From Clostridia bacterium (GTDB taxonomy: Bacteria; Bacillota; Clostridia; Monoglobales; Monoglobaceae), in the NCBI GenBank assembly GCA_017397725.1, contig JAFQIA010000028.1:1-64000 (forward strand): a stretch of DNA of 64,000 nt, given 5' to 3'. Made by a program: the position numbers and the translations under genes. Below are positions 7,666 to 18,000 of the stretch, piece after piece. Each line of letters opens with the position of its first letter. Positions within the stretch are counted from its first letter, which is position 1. The notes beneath the pieces are model-generated. The model was not told the DNA's origin and did no database searches. It worked only from the letters and a program-made list of their open reading frames with translations.

Positions 7666-8754
7666 TTAGTCATTGAAATAGTAGGGCTTTCCTGTCTTTG
7701 CAGAGATATAAATACCCTCCAGAATATGAGAAACAACAAGAGCTGATTCAGGGGTTGTAACCAATTCACCCTTACCGAGAATAGCATTCGCAAACACCTT
7801 CTGCTCCTTAACCCGTGGAAGATCGTCTACTGCGTTTGCAACGAAAGCAACCTGACCACCCTTGAAGTCTACCTCGTGCAGATATTGCTGATTGTTGTTT
7901 ACGCCGTTGATTTTAAGAAAACCGTCGTAGTTGTCAAGACCTGCCTTTGTTCCGCTGATCTTATATCTTACTCCTGTGTTCTCTCTTACATTAAGGGCCC
8001 AGCTTGCTTCAACAACAACTGTTGCACCGTTTTCCATAACAAGAAAACCGGAAGCAAACTCTTCAACATCATAATTTTCTGTATCCCAGTTACCGAGAGG
8101 ATTGCCCTGCTCGGGATTGTGCTTGAGCTTATCAAAAGTAGCACCAAGAACCATCTTGGGCTTATAGTTGTCCATAATATAAAGAGTTGTATCAACTGCG
8201 TGCGTACCAACATCTATCAAAGCACCGCCGCCCTGCTTTTCTTTCATCAGAAATGCACCGTGAGTGGGAACGCCTCTTCTACGGACAACGTTCGCATGAG
8301 CATAGTACATCTCACCGAATGTATCCTTGGCAGCCTCTGCCTTTGCGTAAAGTACGTCCGGATCAAGCTTATGCTGATAACCGATGGTCAAAATCATACC
8401 TGTTTCCTTATGTACGTTGTACATTTCAAGAGCTTCTGCGTAATTTGCAGCCATCGGTTTTTCGCAAAGAACGTGCTTACCCGCCCTCATTGCCGCAATG
8501 GAGATCTCGGCATGGTTGTCGTTGTGAGTTAAAACTCGCACATTATTGATGCTTTCATCCTTCAAAAGCTCTCTGTAATCTGTATACACCTTTGCATCGG
8601 GTGTGCCGAACTTCTTAGCAGCCGCCTCTGCTCTTTCGGGAATAATGTCGCAGAATGCAACCATCTCGAAAACGTCTACCTCCTGAATGGAAGGCATATG
8701 CTTTCCATTTGCGATGTTACCGCAACCGATAATACCAACTCTTAATTTTTCCAT
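7666..8754 (-). CDS. Gfo/Idh/MocA-family oxidoreductase, first gene of the glycyl-radical operon
   Basis: A 362-residue NAD(P)-dependent oxidoreductase with the standard Rossmann motif GIIGCGNIANG (residues 7-17), the catalytic CEKPMA motif (about residues 96-101) and GGGALIDVGTHAVD (about 176-189), whose aspartate and histidine match the active-site residues of inositol and glucose-fructose dehydrogenases. It is the most canonical of the three family members here. Good ribosome site AAGGAGGAA. It is transcribed from the divergent promoter region shared with the AraC gene at 8879. Likely step: oxidation of a sugar or cyclitol hydroxyl to a ketone. Substrate not determined. Confidence 0.92.
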   Translation of the reverse strand: MEKLRVGIIGCGNIANGKHMPSIQEVDVFEMVAFCDIIPERAEAAAKKFGTPDAKVYTDYRELLKDESINNVRVLTHNDNHAEISIAAMRAGKHVLCEKPMAANYAEALEMYNVHKETGMILTIGYQHKLDPDVLYAKAEAAKDTFGEMYYAHANVVRRRGVPTHGAFLMKEKQGGGALIDVGTHAVDTTLYIMDNYKPKMVLGATFDKLKHNPEQGNPLGNWDTENYDVEEFASGFLVMENGATVVVEASWALNVRENTGVRYKISGTKAGLDNYDGFLKINGVNNNQQYLHEVDFKGGQVAFVANAVDDLPRVKEQKVFANAILGKGELVTTPESALVVSHILEGIYISAKTGKPYYFND

Positions 8755-8793
8755 AATAACTATTCCTCCTTGAAGAATGATTTGTTTTTCTTC

Positions 8794-8872
8794 ATCGTAT
8801 CACCTCACCAACCAAAATTCAATTAAGATATTAGTAAAAAATGTTGCAATATTATGATTTTTGTGATATAGT
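8794..8872. promoter_or_regulatory. Divergent promoter/operator between the glycyl-radical operon and araC
   Basis: Half-sites GATATTAGT (8827-8835) and AATATTATG (8848-8856) are 21 bp apart and lie 27 bp from a minus-strand -10 like TACGAT (799-794), the same geometry as the promoters at 1.2 and 30.3 kb, although the half-sites match less well. On the plus strand TTGCAA (844-849), a 17-bp spacer and TATAGT (867-872) form a promoter for araC. The second half-site overlaps this -35 box, which suggests autorepression. Confidence 0.65.
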
Positions 8873-8878
8873 GGACTT

Positions 8879-9709
8879 ATGAATTTGCTATCAGCTTTCA
8901 AAGAACACAAAGAATTTAAGAAGAAGATGCCTTGGAGCTTCTGGCAATTCGGGCCGGAGTTTCGTTCTTTTACCACACCGCCCCATTATGCGGAAACCAT
9001 AGAGATTCTTTTCTTCTATGACGTGGAAGGAGATGTCCATATCGGGGGGCAACATTTTACTCTGGAAGGAAACAGGGTTTTCTTTGTTGCGCCCAATATT
9101 GTTCACGCTATGAATTATAAAGAATGTAAGGGAATTATTAAAACGCTGAAAATCAATCCCCCTCAGCTCAAGCCCTTACTTGACTTGGATACACTTTTGG
9201 AATACCACGGCAAGGATTACTCTGATTTATCCATCTCCATTCCTATGGAAGAAAGTATTCAGGCAATGCCGGATATTTTTGCAACTGCTACCGATATTAA
9301 CGATGTGTTGATGATAATATTAAAATTCTTTCAGGTTTTGCTTGCACATTCCAATGAAGAAGAGAACATCACCATGCCCTCCGGCGGAGACGAATTGCGT
9401 GAAATTATTAACTGGACAGAAGAAAATTTTACCCGAAGAATTTCTTTGGACGAAGTTTCTGCCGTCTTTGGGTATACCAAGCACTATTTCTGCCAGAAAT
9501 TCAAAAAAGCAACCGGTATCACCTATTTAACCTATCTCAATAACTTAAGAATTTCCCGCGCCTGCAGAATGCTGAAAGCGGGGCAGTCGATTGGAGAGGC
9601 TTGTGATAAGTGTGGTTTTGAGGATATGTCTTACTTCATTCAACTATTTAAGAAAATCACAGGTGTTACGCCTAAAAAATATGTAAAAGAGCTCAATCAA
9701 AATATTTAA
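8879..9709 (+). CDS. AraC-family transcriptional regulator
   Basis: A 276-residue regulator: N-terminal cupin-like effector domain (about residues 20-120, with HYAETIEILFFY and a histidine in APNIVHA) and two C-terminal helix-turn-helix motifs (about 180-272), including the AraC signature GFEDMSYFIQLFKKITGVTPKKY. It is a clear paralogue of the regulator at 30428 along its whole length. The start at 8879 is supported by that alignment. It lies only seven bases after the -10 hexamer and has no Shine-Dalgarno sequence, so the mRNA may be leaderless. It probably activates the three minus-strand operons carrying the 21-bp-spaced operator, in response to a sugar. Confidence 0.9.
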   Translation: MNLLSAFKEHKEFKKKMPWSFWQFGPEFRSFTTPPHYAETIEILFFYDVEGDVHIGGQHFTLEGNRVFFVAPNIVHAMNYKECKGIIKTLKINPPQLKPLLDLDTLLEYHGKDYSDLSISIPMEESIQAMPDIFATATDINDVLMIILKFFQVLLAHSNEEENITMPSGGDELREIINWTEENFTRRISLDEVSAVFGYTKHYFCQKFKKATGITYLTYLNNLRISRACRMLKAGQSIGEACDKCGFEDMSYFIQLFKKITGVTPKKYVKELNQNI

Positions 9710-9725
9710 TGCGAGGTAATGTATC

Positions 9726-10613
9726 ATGCGAATTTCCATCAACGAGGATTATTTTAGAAATCGTCCGAATCTGCCAAGAAGAAGTCAAATGGAATCCTTA
9801 CAACTTCTAAAGGATGCCGGCTTTGATACGGCTGATTTTGGAATGTTCCATCTTGTATCAGAGGGCACCCCATTTGGCAGAGAACAATGGATCAAAGAGC
9901 ATCGGGAACATTGTGACCGGATAGGAATTACCATCAATCAGACCCACCCGCCCTTTTTCGAGGGACGTCCTATGCCTGACGGCTTTGTGGAACGATTGCT
10001 GCAATGCGTCGATGATAGTGCCGTATTGGGTGCCGATTGTATTGTGATTCATCCGGATACTTGGTATAAAGAAGACTATGTGCAGTGGGATTTTGACGAG
10101 GTGCTCAATACCATATATGATGTGCTGGCGCCGGTGGTTGAGCGTGCTGAAAAGGTTGGAATCAAAGTTGCCATGGAGTTTATGCATGAATGGCTTGGGA
10201 GCGTCTATCACAGAGTGCGATTTTGTTCCAATATTGAAGAACTGGATGCTATCGTAGGAAAGTTTCATTGCGACAGTGTGGGTGTATGCTGGGATTTCGG
10301 TCATGCAGCAATGGCATACAAGCAAGACCAATTCAAGTATATGAAAAAGCTAAAAAGTAAAATTATTGCGACCCATGTTCACGATAATATCTTTAAGTAT
10401 GACAACCACAACCTCCCCTATCAGGGGTCCATCAACTGGGAAGAAGGCCTAAAGACCCTTGCAGAAATTGGATACGACGGGGATTTAACCTTTGAAATCG
10501 GATACGGTGGTATGCCGGATGAACTGGTGGTAGATTTTCTTTCCTACTCGCACAAGGTTGCAGAACATATGGTTGCACAGTTTGAAGGCTTTAAGAAAGC
10601 ATTGTGTAAATAA
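9726..10613 (+). CDS. Xylose-isomerase-like TIM-barrel sugar isomerase/epimerase
   Basis: A 295-residue protein of the AP-endonuclease-2/xylose isomerase-like TIM-barrel family. Metal-ligand candidates occur in order: VIHPDTW (about residues 113-119), AMEFMHEW (about 153-160), CWDFGHA (about 187-193), THVHDN (about 217-222) and LTFEIGYGG (about 254-262), the usual Glu/Asp/His set of IolE, IolH and related epimerases. These enzymes commonly work with Gfo/Idh dehydrogenases on keto-sugars or inositols, which fits the divergent operon. It lies 16 bp after araC with a GAGG ribosome site and ends at a strong terminator. Reaction unknown; a ketose epimerase, isomerase or 2-keto-inositol dehydratase-like role is possible. 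Confidence 0.87.
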   Translation: MRISINEDYFRNRPNLPRRSQMESLQLLKDAGFDTADFGMFHLVSEGTPFGREQWIKEHREHCDRIGITINQTHPPFFEGRPMPDGFVERLLQCVDDSAVLGADCIVIHPDTWYKEDYVQWDFDEVLNTIYDVLAPVVERAEKVGIKVAMEFMHEWLGSVYHRVRFCSNIEELDAIVGKFHCDSVGVCWDFGHAAMAYKQDQFKYMKKLKSKIIATHVHDNIFKYDNHNLPYQGSINWEEGLKTLAEIGYDGDLTFEIGYGGMPDELVVDFLSYSHKVAEHMVAQFEGFKKALCK

Positions 10614-10616
10614 CAT

Positions 10617-10657
10617 AAAAATGGTGGTAGACACATTTTGTGTCTACCACCATTTTG
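10617..10657. terminator. Bidirectional terminator between convergent operons
   Basis: A perfect 15-bp inverted repeat (10621-10635 and 10639-10653, loop of 3) is flanked by AAAA on the left and TTTT on the right. It therefore works for both the plus-strand gene ending at 10613 and the minus-strand operon ending at 10659. Confidence 0.93.
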
Positions 10658-10658
10658 T

Positions 10659-12065
10659 TTAGTAACTTAAATTATCCAGCTGGTTGGTCTGGAAGTCACT
10701 GTTTGCTTTTTCAAGAATCGCAACTACATCTGCATCCTTGTTGGTCAAAACTTCCTGAATGCATCCGTCAAGGATAGAATAAAGCTCCTGACAGCATACC
10801 GGTTCTTCCGGCTGAATCTCAACGGGGCAATTTGAAACAAACTCATTGTAGAGTCTTACATGATTAGGATTGCCGTTGGATTTCTCTGCAATATATTCGT
10901 TGTACCACTTCAGGCTTTCTGCGTCATTGTTCCACTGGCTCAGGCTCTGGATTCCTACGTGCTGATTCTCTTTAATTGCTTTTGCTACCGACTCCTCGGT
11001 GGTCTTTTTGAATGTATCGGTGAGTACATGGTCAAACTCTGATTTCAGCCAACGCACGGATGCATCTACCTGATCCTTGGTTGCGCCAGCCTTGACGCTC
11101 CAGATTTCACCGCCAAGCAGCGTTACATGACGCTTGGGACCTGCAGGGATTGCCATCATACCAACCTGCTCCGGCTGCATGCCATACTTTGCAACTTTGC
11201 CCGGATAATCTCCTGCGGTAATGGTCATAGCAGCACCGCCAACACCCAATGTCTTGTACCATTCGCCGTAATCGATCAACGCATTTGCAGGCAATACATC
11301 GTACTTCCACTTCAAGTCCTTAACAAATTGTAATGCTTCTGCTGCCTCGGGGGTGTTAAAGGTTGCTTTCCATTTACCATCTGCATCCTTTTCCATAAAA
11401 TCCACACCAAAGGACCACGCAAGTGAGGTGAAAATCCAACCGCCGTTTCTGGCTGCGGTAGGAATCACAAGACCGGGAACCCCTGTTACTTCCTTTATTT
11501 TAACTGCCATTTCCACCATTTCATTCCAGTCTTTGGGCTGATGGGGAGTGCCATCCTCTGCTACATAGCCTGCCGCTTTCAGCAAATCCACATTAAATGC
11601 GATACCAAGAATGTATGGCTTTGTGGGAAATACCACAATGTTTCCATCCTCATTGCTGATAATATCCAAAATGCGCTCATTAAACGCGCCGTCAAAACCG
11701 TGCTTTTTCAGCGCAGCAGTCAAATCCTCAGAATATTCCATATTGATGATTTCAGGAACCTCGGTAAACGCGCCCTTGAATATGGTAGGAAGCTGACCAC
11801 CGGATGCTTTTGCATAGAAGGTTTTTCTGTCAAACTTCCACAGATCAGGTTCAATTACAACATCAGGGTTTTCTTCTTCAAATCTTGCTTTTCTTAAATT
11901 GATGGTATCCAAAGCAACGCCTTCTTTGTCCGGCCAGTCACCCACAGAAATCACGGTCTGTCCATTCTCGTTTTTGTCGCTTGTATCTGCGCCACAACCC
12001 GCGAGCATACTGAGTGACAAAACAAGTGCCAACATCAACGCTACCATCTTAAACATCTTTTTCAT
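10659..12065 (-). CDS. Sugar ABC transporter solute-binding lipoprotein
   Basis: A 468-residue extracellular solute-binding protein of family 1. The N-terminus has a lysine-rich start, a hydrophobic core and the lipobox LAGC with the acylated cysteine at residue 24, so it is anchored on the outer face of the membrane. The mature protein has the two-lobed pattern of this family, with a central segment of tryptophans (GGWIFTSLAWSFG) that often stack on sugars. It is the last gene of the long glycan operon, 13 bp after the alpha-mannosidase gene. No permease genes follow; the nearest permease (1-438) is in a different operon with the same operator, and they may form one transporter. Confidence 0.92.
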   Translation of the reverse strand: MKKMFKMVALMLALVLSLSMLAGCGADTSDKNENGQTVISVGDWPDKEGVALDTINLRKARFEEENPDVVIEPDLWKFDRKTFYAKASGGQLPTIFKGAFTEVPEIINMEYSEDLTAALKKHGFDGAFNERILDIISNEDGNIVVFPTKPYILGIAFNVDLLKAAGYVAEDGTPHQPKDWNEMVEMAVKIKEVTGVPGLVIPTAARNGGWIFTSLAWSFGVDFMEKDADGKWKATFNTPEAAEALQFVKDLKWKYDVLPANALIDYGEWYKTLGVGGAAMTITAGDYPGKVAKYGMQPEQVGMMAIPAGPKRHVTLLGGEIWSVKAGATKDQVDASVRWLKSEFDHVLTDTFKKTTEESVAKAIKENQHVGIQSLSQWNNDAESLKWYNEYIAEKSNGNPNHVRLYNEFVSNCPVEIQPEEPVCCQELYSILDGCIQEVLTNKDADVVAILEKANSDFQTNQLDNLSY

Positions 12066-12078
12066 TTTTCCACGCTCC

Positions 12079-14982
12079 TTAAATATTTACTTTGACCGTC
12101 ACAATTTCAAATCCATGGAATGGAATGTTGTTCAGGTCTATTTCTTTTTCATTTTCTTCCATCAAATCTACCAAGTATGCAGATTTTACGGTCTTGGTAA
12201 ACTTCAGTGCCGTTGCTGCATTTCCGCCCTTGGTTTCATACATACGAATAATGACCGCATCACTGTCCTCTGCTTTTTTCACGGATTCCACGATAATGTC
12301 GGGGTTGGAAACTGTAAATAGCTGCTCCACACTCTTACCCGTTTGCAAAGGCTGATTCAGCTCATAGCTCTTTTGAAGCACATCGCTCTCTTTTACATTT
12401 CCGCAATGGGGGTAGAGGGCATAGGTGAAGTTATGTACTGCTCTATCTGCCGCCTCATCGGGATAGCCGGTGCTCCGGAGCAGATTCAAGTCCAGCATAC
12501 CGTCTTTGACACAATAACCATACTTGGAATCATTCATCAAGGCAACGCCATAATTATTGTCAGACAAATCTGCATATTTATGGGCACAGATTTCAAACTT
12601 GGCAATATCCCAGCTTGTGTTGTTGTGGGTCGGGCGTTTCACAGAACCATACTGAATATCGCAGGTTACCTCATCAGTAACCACCGTGGTATAGAATGCC
12701 GTTCTCAGCATCTTCTCGCTTTCGTTCCAGTCTACCTTGGTATCAAAACGCACAATGGCACTTCCCTCGACAATGGATACTGTCTGCCACAGCTTACTGC
12801 CTCCAAAGGCATACTCCTGACGGATTCCTTTTTCCGGTCCGTCGATAAAGGATTCTGCTTTTACAAGCTCAAAATATTTCGGTGTTCTTTCCCGATAGGA
12901 TTCGTTCATATCCCAAGCATCCCCGTCATCAAAGTATACCGCAAAACGGTTAGACTTTGCCTTGAGGGTTTCTTTTTCTGCCTTTTTATCATAGACAGAA
13001 AGGATTGCACCATCTTGATCAAAGGTCACCTTCACCGCATCGTTTTCAAGCAATCCGCAATCATTGTCCGAAACTTCTTGGCTTGCGATGCCGTTTTCCA
13101 GTTTGATACTTCCCATAGCCGGAACTGTCAGGTCATACCACTTTCCGTCTATCTTCTCCCATCCTGTTCGATCCCAAGACAGGGAGTTAATCGCATATTC
13201 ACCCTTGCCGTATGCCTGCTGAATCAACGCTTTGGTTTCATCATAAAGCACCGCATATCTGGGCAGACATTCGTCATACACACGCTTGATAGACGAGCCG
13301 GGGAGAATGTCGTGGAACTGATAGAGCATAACCTCTTTCCAGATTTCATCCAGCTTTTCCTTGGGATAAGGGCTTCCAGTCACAACCGCTGCAAACTCTG
13401 CCTCACGGAGCAGCTTTTCCATTTTACGGTTGTACCATTTATTTCTGCCTTGGGTGGTATAAGTGCCCTGATGCATCTCAAAATAGAGTTCTCCGTTAAA
13501 GGTGGCGTACTTATCCTGATTTTTTGCAATCCGGTCAAAGAACTCCCGTGCCTTTCCTTGCTTTACAGGGATAAGTCCGGAAAGGTTCTTCTCTCTTTTT
13601 AATATTTCAAGGTGAATTTCTGCTGGACCGCCGCCGCCATCGCCGATGCCATAGAGCATCATTGCTTCATCGCACAAGCACTTGTCCGCGTAATTTCTCT
13701 CTATTTTTTTGATGGTCCACGGACTTACCATAGAGTTATATTCACCCTCCGGTGGCATATGTGCCAAAATCTCCGTACCATCAATACCTTTCCACTGAAA
13801 AGTGTTGTGGGGATGCTTGTTGTGGCGATTTCCCCAGCCCAGCTTAGTGGTCAAAAAGTAAGGAACACCGCTCTTTTTGAGTATCTGCGGAAGGGCTGCG
13901 CTGTAACCAAATACATCCGGCAACCAAAGAATTTGGGGATCCTTGTCAAACTCTTTGCGGAAAAACCGCTTGCCATAAAGAATCTGACGAACAAAGGATT
14001 CACCGCTGGTCACATTTGCATCCGGCTCGCACCACATAGCACCTTCAGTTTCCCAGCGTCCTTCCTTCACTCGCTCTTTCACCTGCGCATAAACCTCAGG
14101 CTGATCCTCCTTGAGCCACGCATACATCTGGGGCTGACTTTGAATAAAGTGAAAATCCTGATATCGTTCCATATTCCTGAGAGAATTGACAAAAGTACGG
14201 ATGATTTTCCGTCTGGTTTCCCGGATTGGCCACAGCCACGCAAGATCAATATGAGAATTGGAAATTGCCGTCAATGTAAGGTCGGTATCGCCGCACTTTT
14301 TATCAAGCTCTTTTTTCAGGATTGCAGAAGCTTTTGCAATTTCTTCATCCGTAAAATCATAAAGCTCACAGGCTGCTTCAAACAAGCTTTGCCGCAATCT
14401 GTGATGTCTTGCACTGTCTTCAGGCAGCTCTTCCATAAGGTCAGAAAGCACCAGAATGTCATAAAACAAATCCTTGACATTGTCACGGCAAATATACATA
14501 TCCATAAAATCAATTCTGCCGGTTTCGGAATTTCTCATAGGGTTTGCCCCTGCGTCCATCCATAGGTCAACCTTTTCTCCGCCCTCTGCGCACTCCGTGA
14601 CAACATATTCACGCCGCTTAAAGCTCATCTGCTTGGGAAGAATAAAGGAATGTCCGTGTGTCAAGCCCTGGACAGCGACACCGTTTTCATCATAGATGCA
14701 CGCCTCGCCATTGATACAGATATATAAGAGCACCTTTTTTCCTTTGGCGCTTTCAGGAACGGTTCCGGTAATGTGAAACCATCCACAATCCCACTTCTGT
14801 CCCCAGATGTCACCTTTTTTCACTACTTTTTTTATCCCTGTTGTCCGTTCTGCATAGGGCACCGGCTCGGGGGTTACATACACCTCGGCATGCAGCTCAC
14901 AAAGAGGGATGTAGCGATGGTCCTTCACACGGTCATACATAGCCTTAATGGCCTCTTGTTGACTCCTAAAATTATATGCCAT
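12079..14982 (-). CDS. Alpha-mannosidase, glycoside hydrolase family 38
   Basis: A 967-residue cytoplasmic enzyme (no signal peptide) with the usual bacterial GH38 layout: N-terminal beta domain, catalytic alpha/beta barrel, three-helix bundle and C-terminal beta domains. The zinc-binding motif NSHIDLAWLW has His244 and Asp246. The nucleophile region MWCEPDANVTSGES places the catalytic aspartate at 321. LPDVFGYSAALPQI follows near 354. It would remove alpha-linked mannose from imported oligosaccharides. It is 13 bp upstream of the binding-protein gene. A hairpin at 15025-15055 separates it from the secreted hydrolase genes in the same transcript. Ribosome site AAAGGAG. Homologues of this length are common in Firmicutes glycan loci. 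Confidence 0.95.
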   Translation of the reverse strand: MAYNFRSQQEAIKAMYDRVKDHRYIPLCELHAEVYVTPEPVPYAERTTGIKKVVKKGDIWGQKWDCGWFHITGTVPESAKGKKVLLYICINGEACIYDENGVAVQGLTHGHSFILPKQMSFKRREYVVTECAEGGEKVDLWMDAGANPMRNSETGRIDFMDMYICRDNVKDLFYDILVLSDLMEELPEDSARHHRLRQSLFEAACELYDFTDEEIAKASAILKKELDKKCGDTDLTLTAISNSHIDLAWLWPIRETRRKIIRTFVNSLRNMERYQDFHFIQSQPQMYAWLKEDQPEVYAQVKERVKEGRWETEGAMWCEPDANVTSGESFVRQILYGKRFFRKEFDKDPQILWLPDVFGYSAALPQILKKSGVPYFLTTKLGWGNRHNKHPHNTFQWKGIDGTEILAHMPPEGEYNSMVSPWTIKKIERNYADKCLCDEAMMLYGIGDGGGGPAEIHLEILKREKNLSGLIPVKQGKAREFFDRIAKNQDKYATFNGELYFEMHQGTYTTQGRNKWYNRKMEKLLREAEFAAVVTGSPYPKEKLDEIWKEVMLYQFHDILPGSSIKRVYDECLPRYAVLYDETKALIQQAYGKGEYAINSLSWDRTGWEKIDGKWYDLTVPAMGSIKLENGIASQEVSDNDCGLLENDAVKVTFDQDGAILSVYDKKAEKETLKAKSNRFAVYFDDGDAWDMNESYRERTPKYFELVKAESFIDGPEKGIRQEYAFGGSKLWQTVSIVEGSAIVRFDTKVDWNESEKMLRTAFYTTVVTDEVTCDIQYGSVKRPTHNNTSWDIAKFEICAHKYADLSDNNYGVALMNDSKYGYCVKDGMLDLNLLRSTGYPDEAADRAVHNFTYALYPHCGNVKESDVLQKSYELNQPLQTGKSVEQLFTVSNPDIIVESVKKAEDSDAVIIRMYETKGGNAATALKFTKTVKSAYLVDLMEENEKEIDLNNIPFHGFEIVTVKVNI

Positions 14983-15024
14983 TTTCCATACTCCTTTGGT
15001 AATTTGTCACATCAAAATGTCCGT

Positions 15025-15055
15025 CAAGGCAAAGTCTGAAAAAGACTTTGCCTTG
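15025..15055 (-). other. Intercistronic hairpin without a U tract
   Basis: A perfect 13-bp inverted repeat (15025-15037 and 15043-15055, loop GAAAA on the plus strand) lies in the 80-bp gap between the secreted hydrolase gene and the alpha-mannosidase gene. On the transcribed (minus) strand no T run follows, so it is more likely an mRNA processing or 3'-protection element than a full terminator. Confidence 0.6.
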
Positions 15056-15062
15056 TTGTTTT

Positions 15063-18000
15063 TTAGAACGACAGCAGTACCGGCTGATATGGCTTGAGTG
15101 TAATCTGGTTCACACCCATCTCCATTCTGCGCAGCTCGTCAAATTTTTCTACTTCTTTCCCGTTGTATTGAACCTTTACGGTAACAGCGTCTTCTCTGCT
15201 GTAGTTCAGTACATTCACTACAATTTTGCCGTCATATTCTGCATAAGACCATTCCACTTCATCAATCGCATCTCCGGTTTCTGCATCCACCAATACAACC
15301 TCAGAAAGTCCCATCGCCTCAATTTTATCGTGGATACTGCCTTCCACAACTGCATTGGCATAGATATACTCTATTGTTGCTGCATCATGAGGCTGATTAT
15401 ATTCATTCTTTTTCAAGGAATCTTTGTTGGTAAGAATTACCTGACCGCCGTTTTCGATATAGGTCTTAATATGATTTAACACATGCGCCGGAACATTCGG
15501 ATTTTCCGGAATGATAACCAAGTCATAATCGTAGATGGTTTCCGGCTTGCTCTCTGTGATAAATCCAACCTTTTGTCCGGAGTAAATGGCATCTTCATAT
15601 GCTCCAATCGTGCTTGTCATAATATCCTTGACATAGCCGTGAGAGGTTCTGGAATACAAAACGCCAACCTTGCGTTCTGCCTTCTGGATTGCCGCCACTT
15701 CTTTGGAAAGACGATTCAAATCCAGTGCTGCACGGGAAACCTCAACCGCGTCCGCAGGTCTTACAACCGCATTGGCGTTGGGGTAAGTGGTACCGCTCCA
15801 TGGCATGGAATTATTTCTTAAATCCCAAAGCCAGATGATAGAGGTTCCTCTTCCGTGCACGCCGCCGTTCCATACGTCAGCACCGGTATAGTATTCTATC
15901 AACTTGTCATAGTTAACCACAGAAATATCCGATGAAATATGAGATTCCGTATCCCATACCGGAGCATCCTTGACCGAAGTCTGGAAATCATACCACGACA
16001 TTTTGGACTGAAGCGGTGTATTGGATGATTCATACTGAGAACATGCATCATTACCATTCAAGTCCAAATGCTCTGAAATGGTTTCCCAGTTTGCACCATT
16101 ATAGAAGAATCCATCGCTGTTGTAACGGAAATATCCCATAACCTTAGCCTGCAACAGAATATCAGGATTCTCTTTCCGGATTTCTTCAGCGATATACTTA
16201 TGGAAATCTGTCATCACCCAGTCATTAAAGCATCTGTAATCATAATACGACGGGGTTGCTTCTTTGTTGGCAGAGGACAGCGGAACTTCCTCAAAGCTTT
16301 GATATTCTTTTTGATGATTTGCGTTCAGTTTTGCAATATCACCATCATAGCGGTCATAGAGGAACTGATGCCACAGGGGCAGGTAATGTGAACCATCCTT
16401 GGTTCTTACTGACGGCTCATTAGTGATACAAATACTCTGTACACAATCATACTCGCTTGCAACAGATGCCATCAACCGTGACCAGAGGCTTATGGTTTTT
16501 CTGACAATCTCATGGTCCAAGGTAAAGGGCAGGAACTGCATTTTGTTGGATGTGATTTCCGGGTCTCTTTCCTTAATAAAGTTAGGCATATAGTGAGGAC
16601 AAAGATTTAAGTCTACCATAAAGTTGTGCTGTTCTGCCACTTCCAGAATACTGCGCAGCCAATCAATCTCCTCATAGTCAATGTAAATTCCCATTTCCAT
16701 AGCTTCCTTGTCAAATTTAGATGCCTCGGAATAGGAATCAAAATTGCCATTGGTCAAAATATTTTCCTTGGTTCCCTGTTTTTTGATGAAGCAATCATCG
16801 ATGTAAAGATAATCAATCTTGTTCTCAAACAAAGCAGTGAAGTCCAACGTGGTTTCATTGGCACCGGTGGTATACTCAAAGGTATATTCCTTCCAATCAT
16901 CAGAGTCAGAAATGGTCTGTCTGCCGGTCATTTCTCTGCCTCGAACACTAAACCATGCAGAATTATGAGCAAGACCCTTTGCCTTAGCTTTCATTCCGTA
17001 GGTATAGGTCGTATTGGGTTCAACCTCCACCACTTGAGTCAGCCAAGTAAAGACATTGTGGGTATATCCATCCGGATTGGTCAATTTTAACGAGTACTCG
17101 CCGGAAGCACTGGCCTCTGTGGAAGCTTCGATGGTGACCTTGGCACCGTTTTGGGAATGATAGTTCCACCCTTCCACCTTAAAGGGAACAAAAATGTTCC
17201 ACATTCCTACCTCAGTCTGCAAGGAGCTGTAACCCAAAGTGGAGAAGAAGGGCATTTCCTCTGCAGCAGTTTCCCACGGTCCGTAACCCACAAAGAATAC
17301 CGGTCTTTCTTCCACAACCCCATTATGCTCTGTCTTTGCAATCACGGTGGTGCCGTCAAGCTGGATTTTGCCATCAATCAGATACTTGGGCGCAGTCAAC
17401 GGCTTTTTCTCACCTTTCAGATAAGCCTTCAGGGCATCCCGGGTTTTTTCATATTCTCGGGTAAATACACGGTCAAATTCTGCAAAGAGGGAATAATCAT
17501 CGTTTTCTGCCAGAATATCTGCATATTCCAGATACTTACAAATGACAGAATAGCTTGCAATTTCATAATCCGGTGACAAGCCCTTGTTCTCACAAGCAAG
17601 AAGCAGGTTCTTCAGTTCTGCGGCATAGCCTTCAATTCTTTGTTTGAATTCCGGATAAATATCTTTGTAGTTGATGTATCCCTTTACGGTTTTTTGAATC
17701 ACCGCCTCCTCACCACCACTGGTAAGACGGATAGAATACTGATGCTCCTGATTGTCGTCGATTTCAAAGCTGATTGCCACATAACTAATACTCTTTGCAG
17801 GTACCGCAACCTGTCTTGTAAAACCAAGTTCTTCCACTACAACGGAGACAGATTGTGTAGCACCGCTTGTATTACTGATTCTTACCATTGCTTCGCCCTG
17901 ACTGCCGACCGGAATTTCTTCTGGGCAAGAAACGGCATAGGTAACATTCCCCAACACTTTTTCCAGAATCAAGGAATAAAAGGCGTTGATATCCTTACCC

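Noticed and set aside
1262..8754. Bacterial microcompartment system around the glycyl-radical enzyme
   Set aside because: No shell-protein, aldehyde dehydrogenase or phosphotransacylase genes are present and no encapsulation peptide was seen.
12343..14565. Two long plus-strand frames (419 and 317 codons) opposite the alpha-mannosidase gene
   Set aside because: They are antisense to a clear GH38 gene, lack ribosome sites, are rich in Cys/Ile/His as expected of complementary frames, and match no domain.
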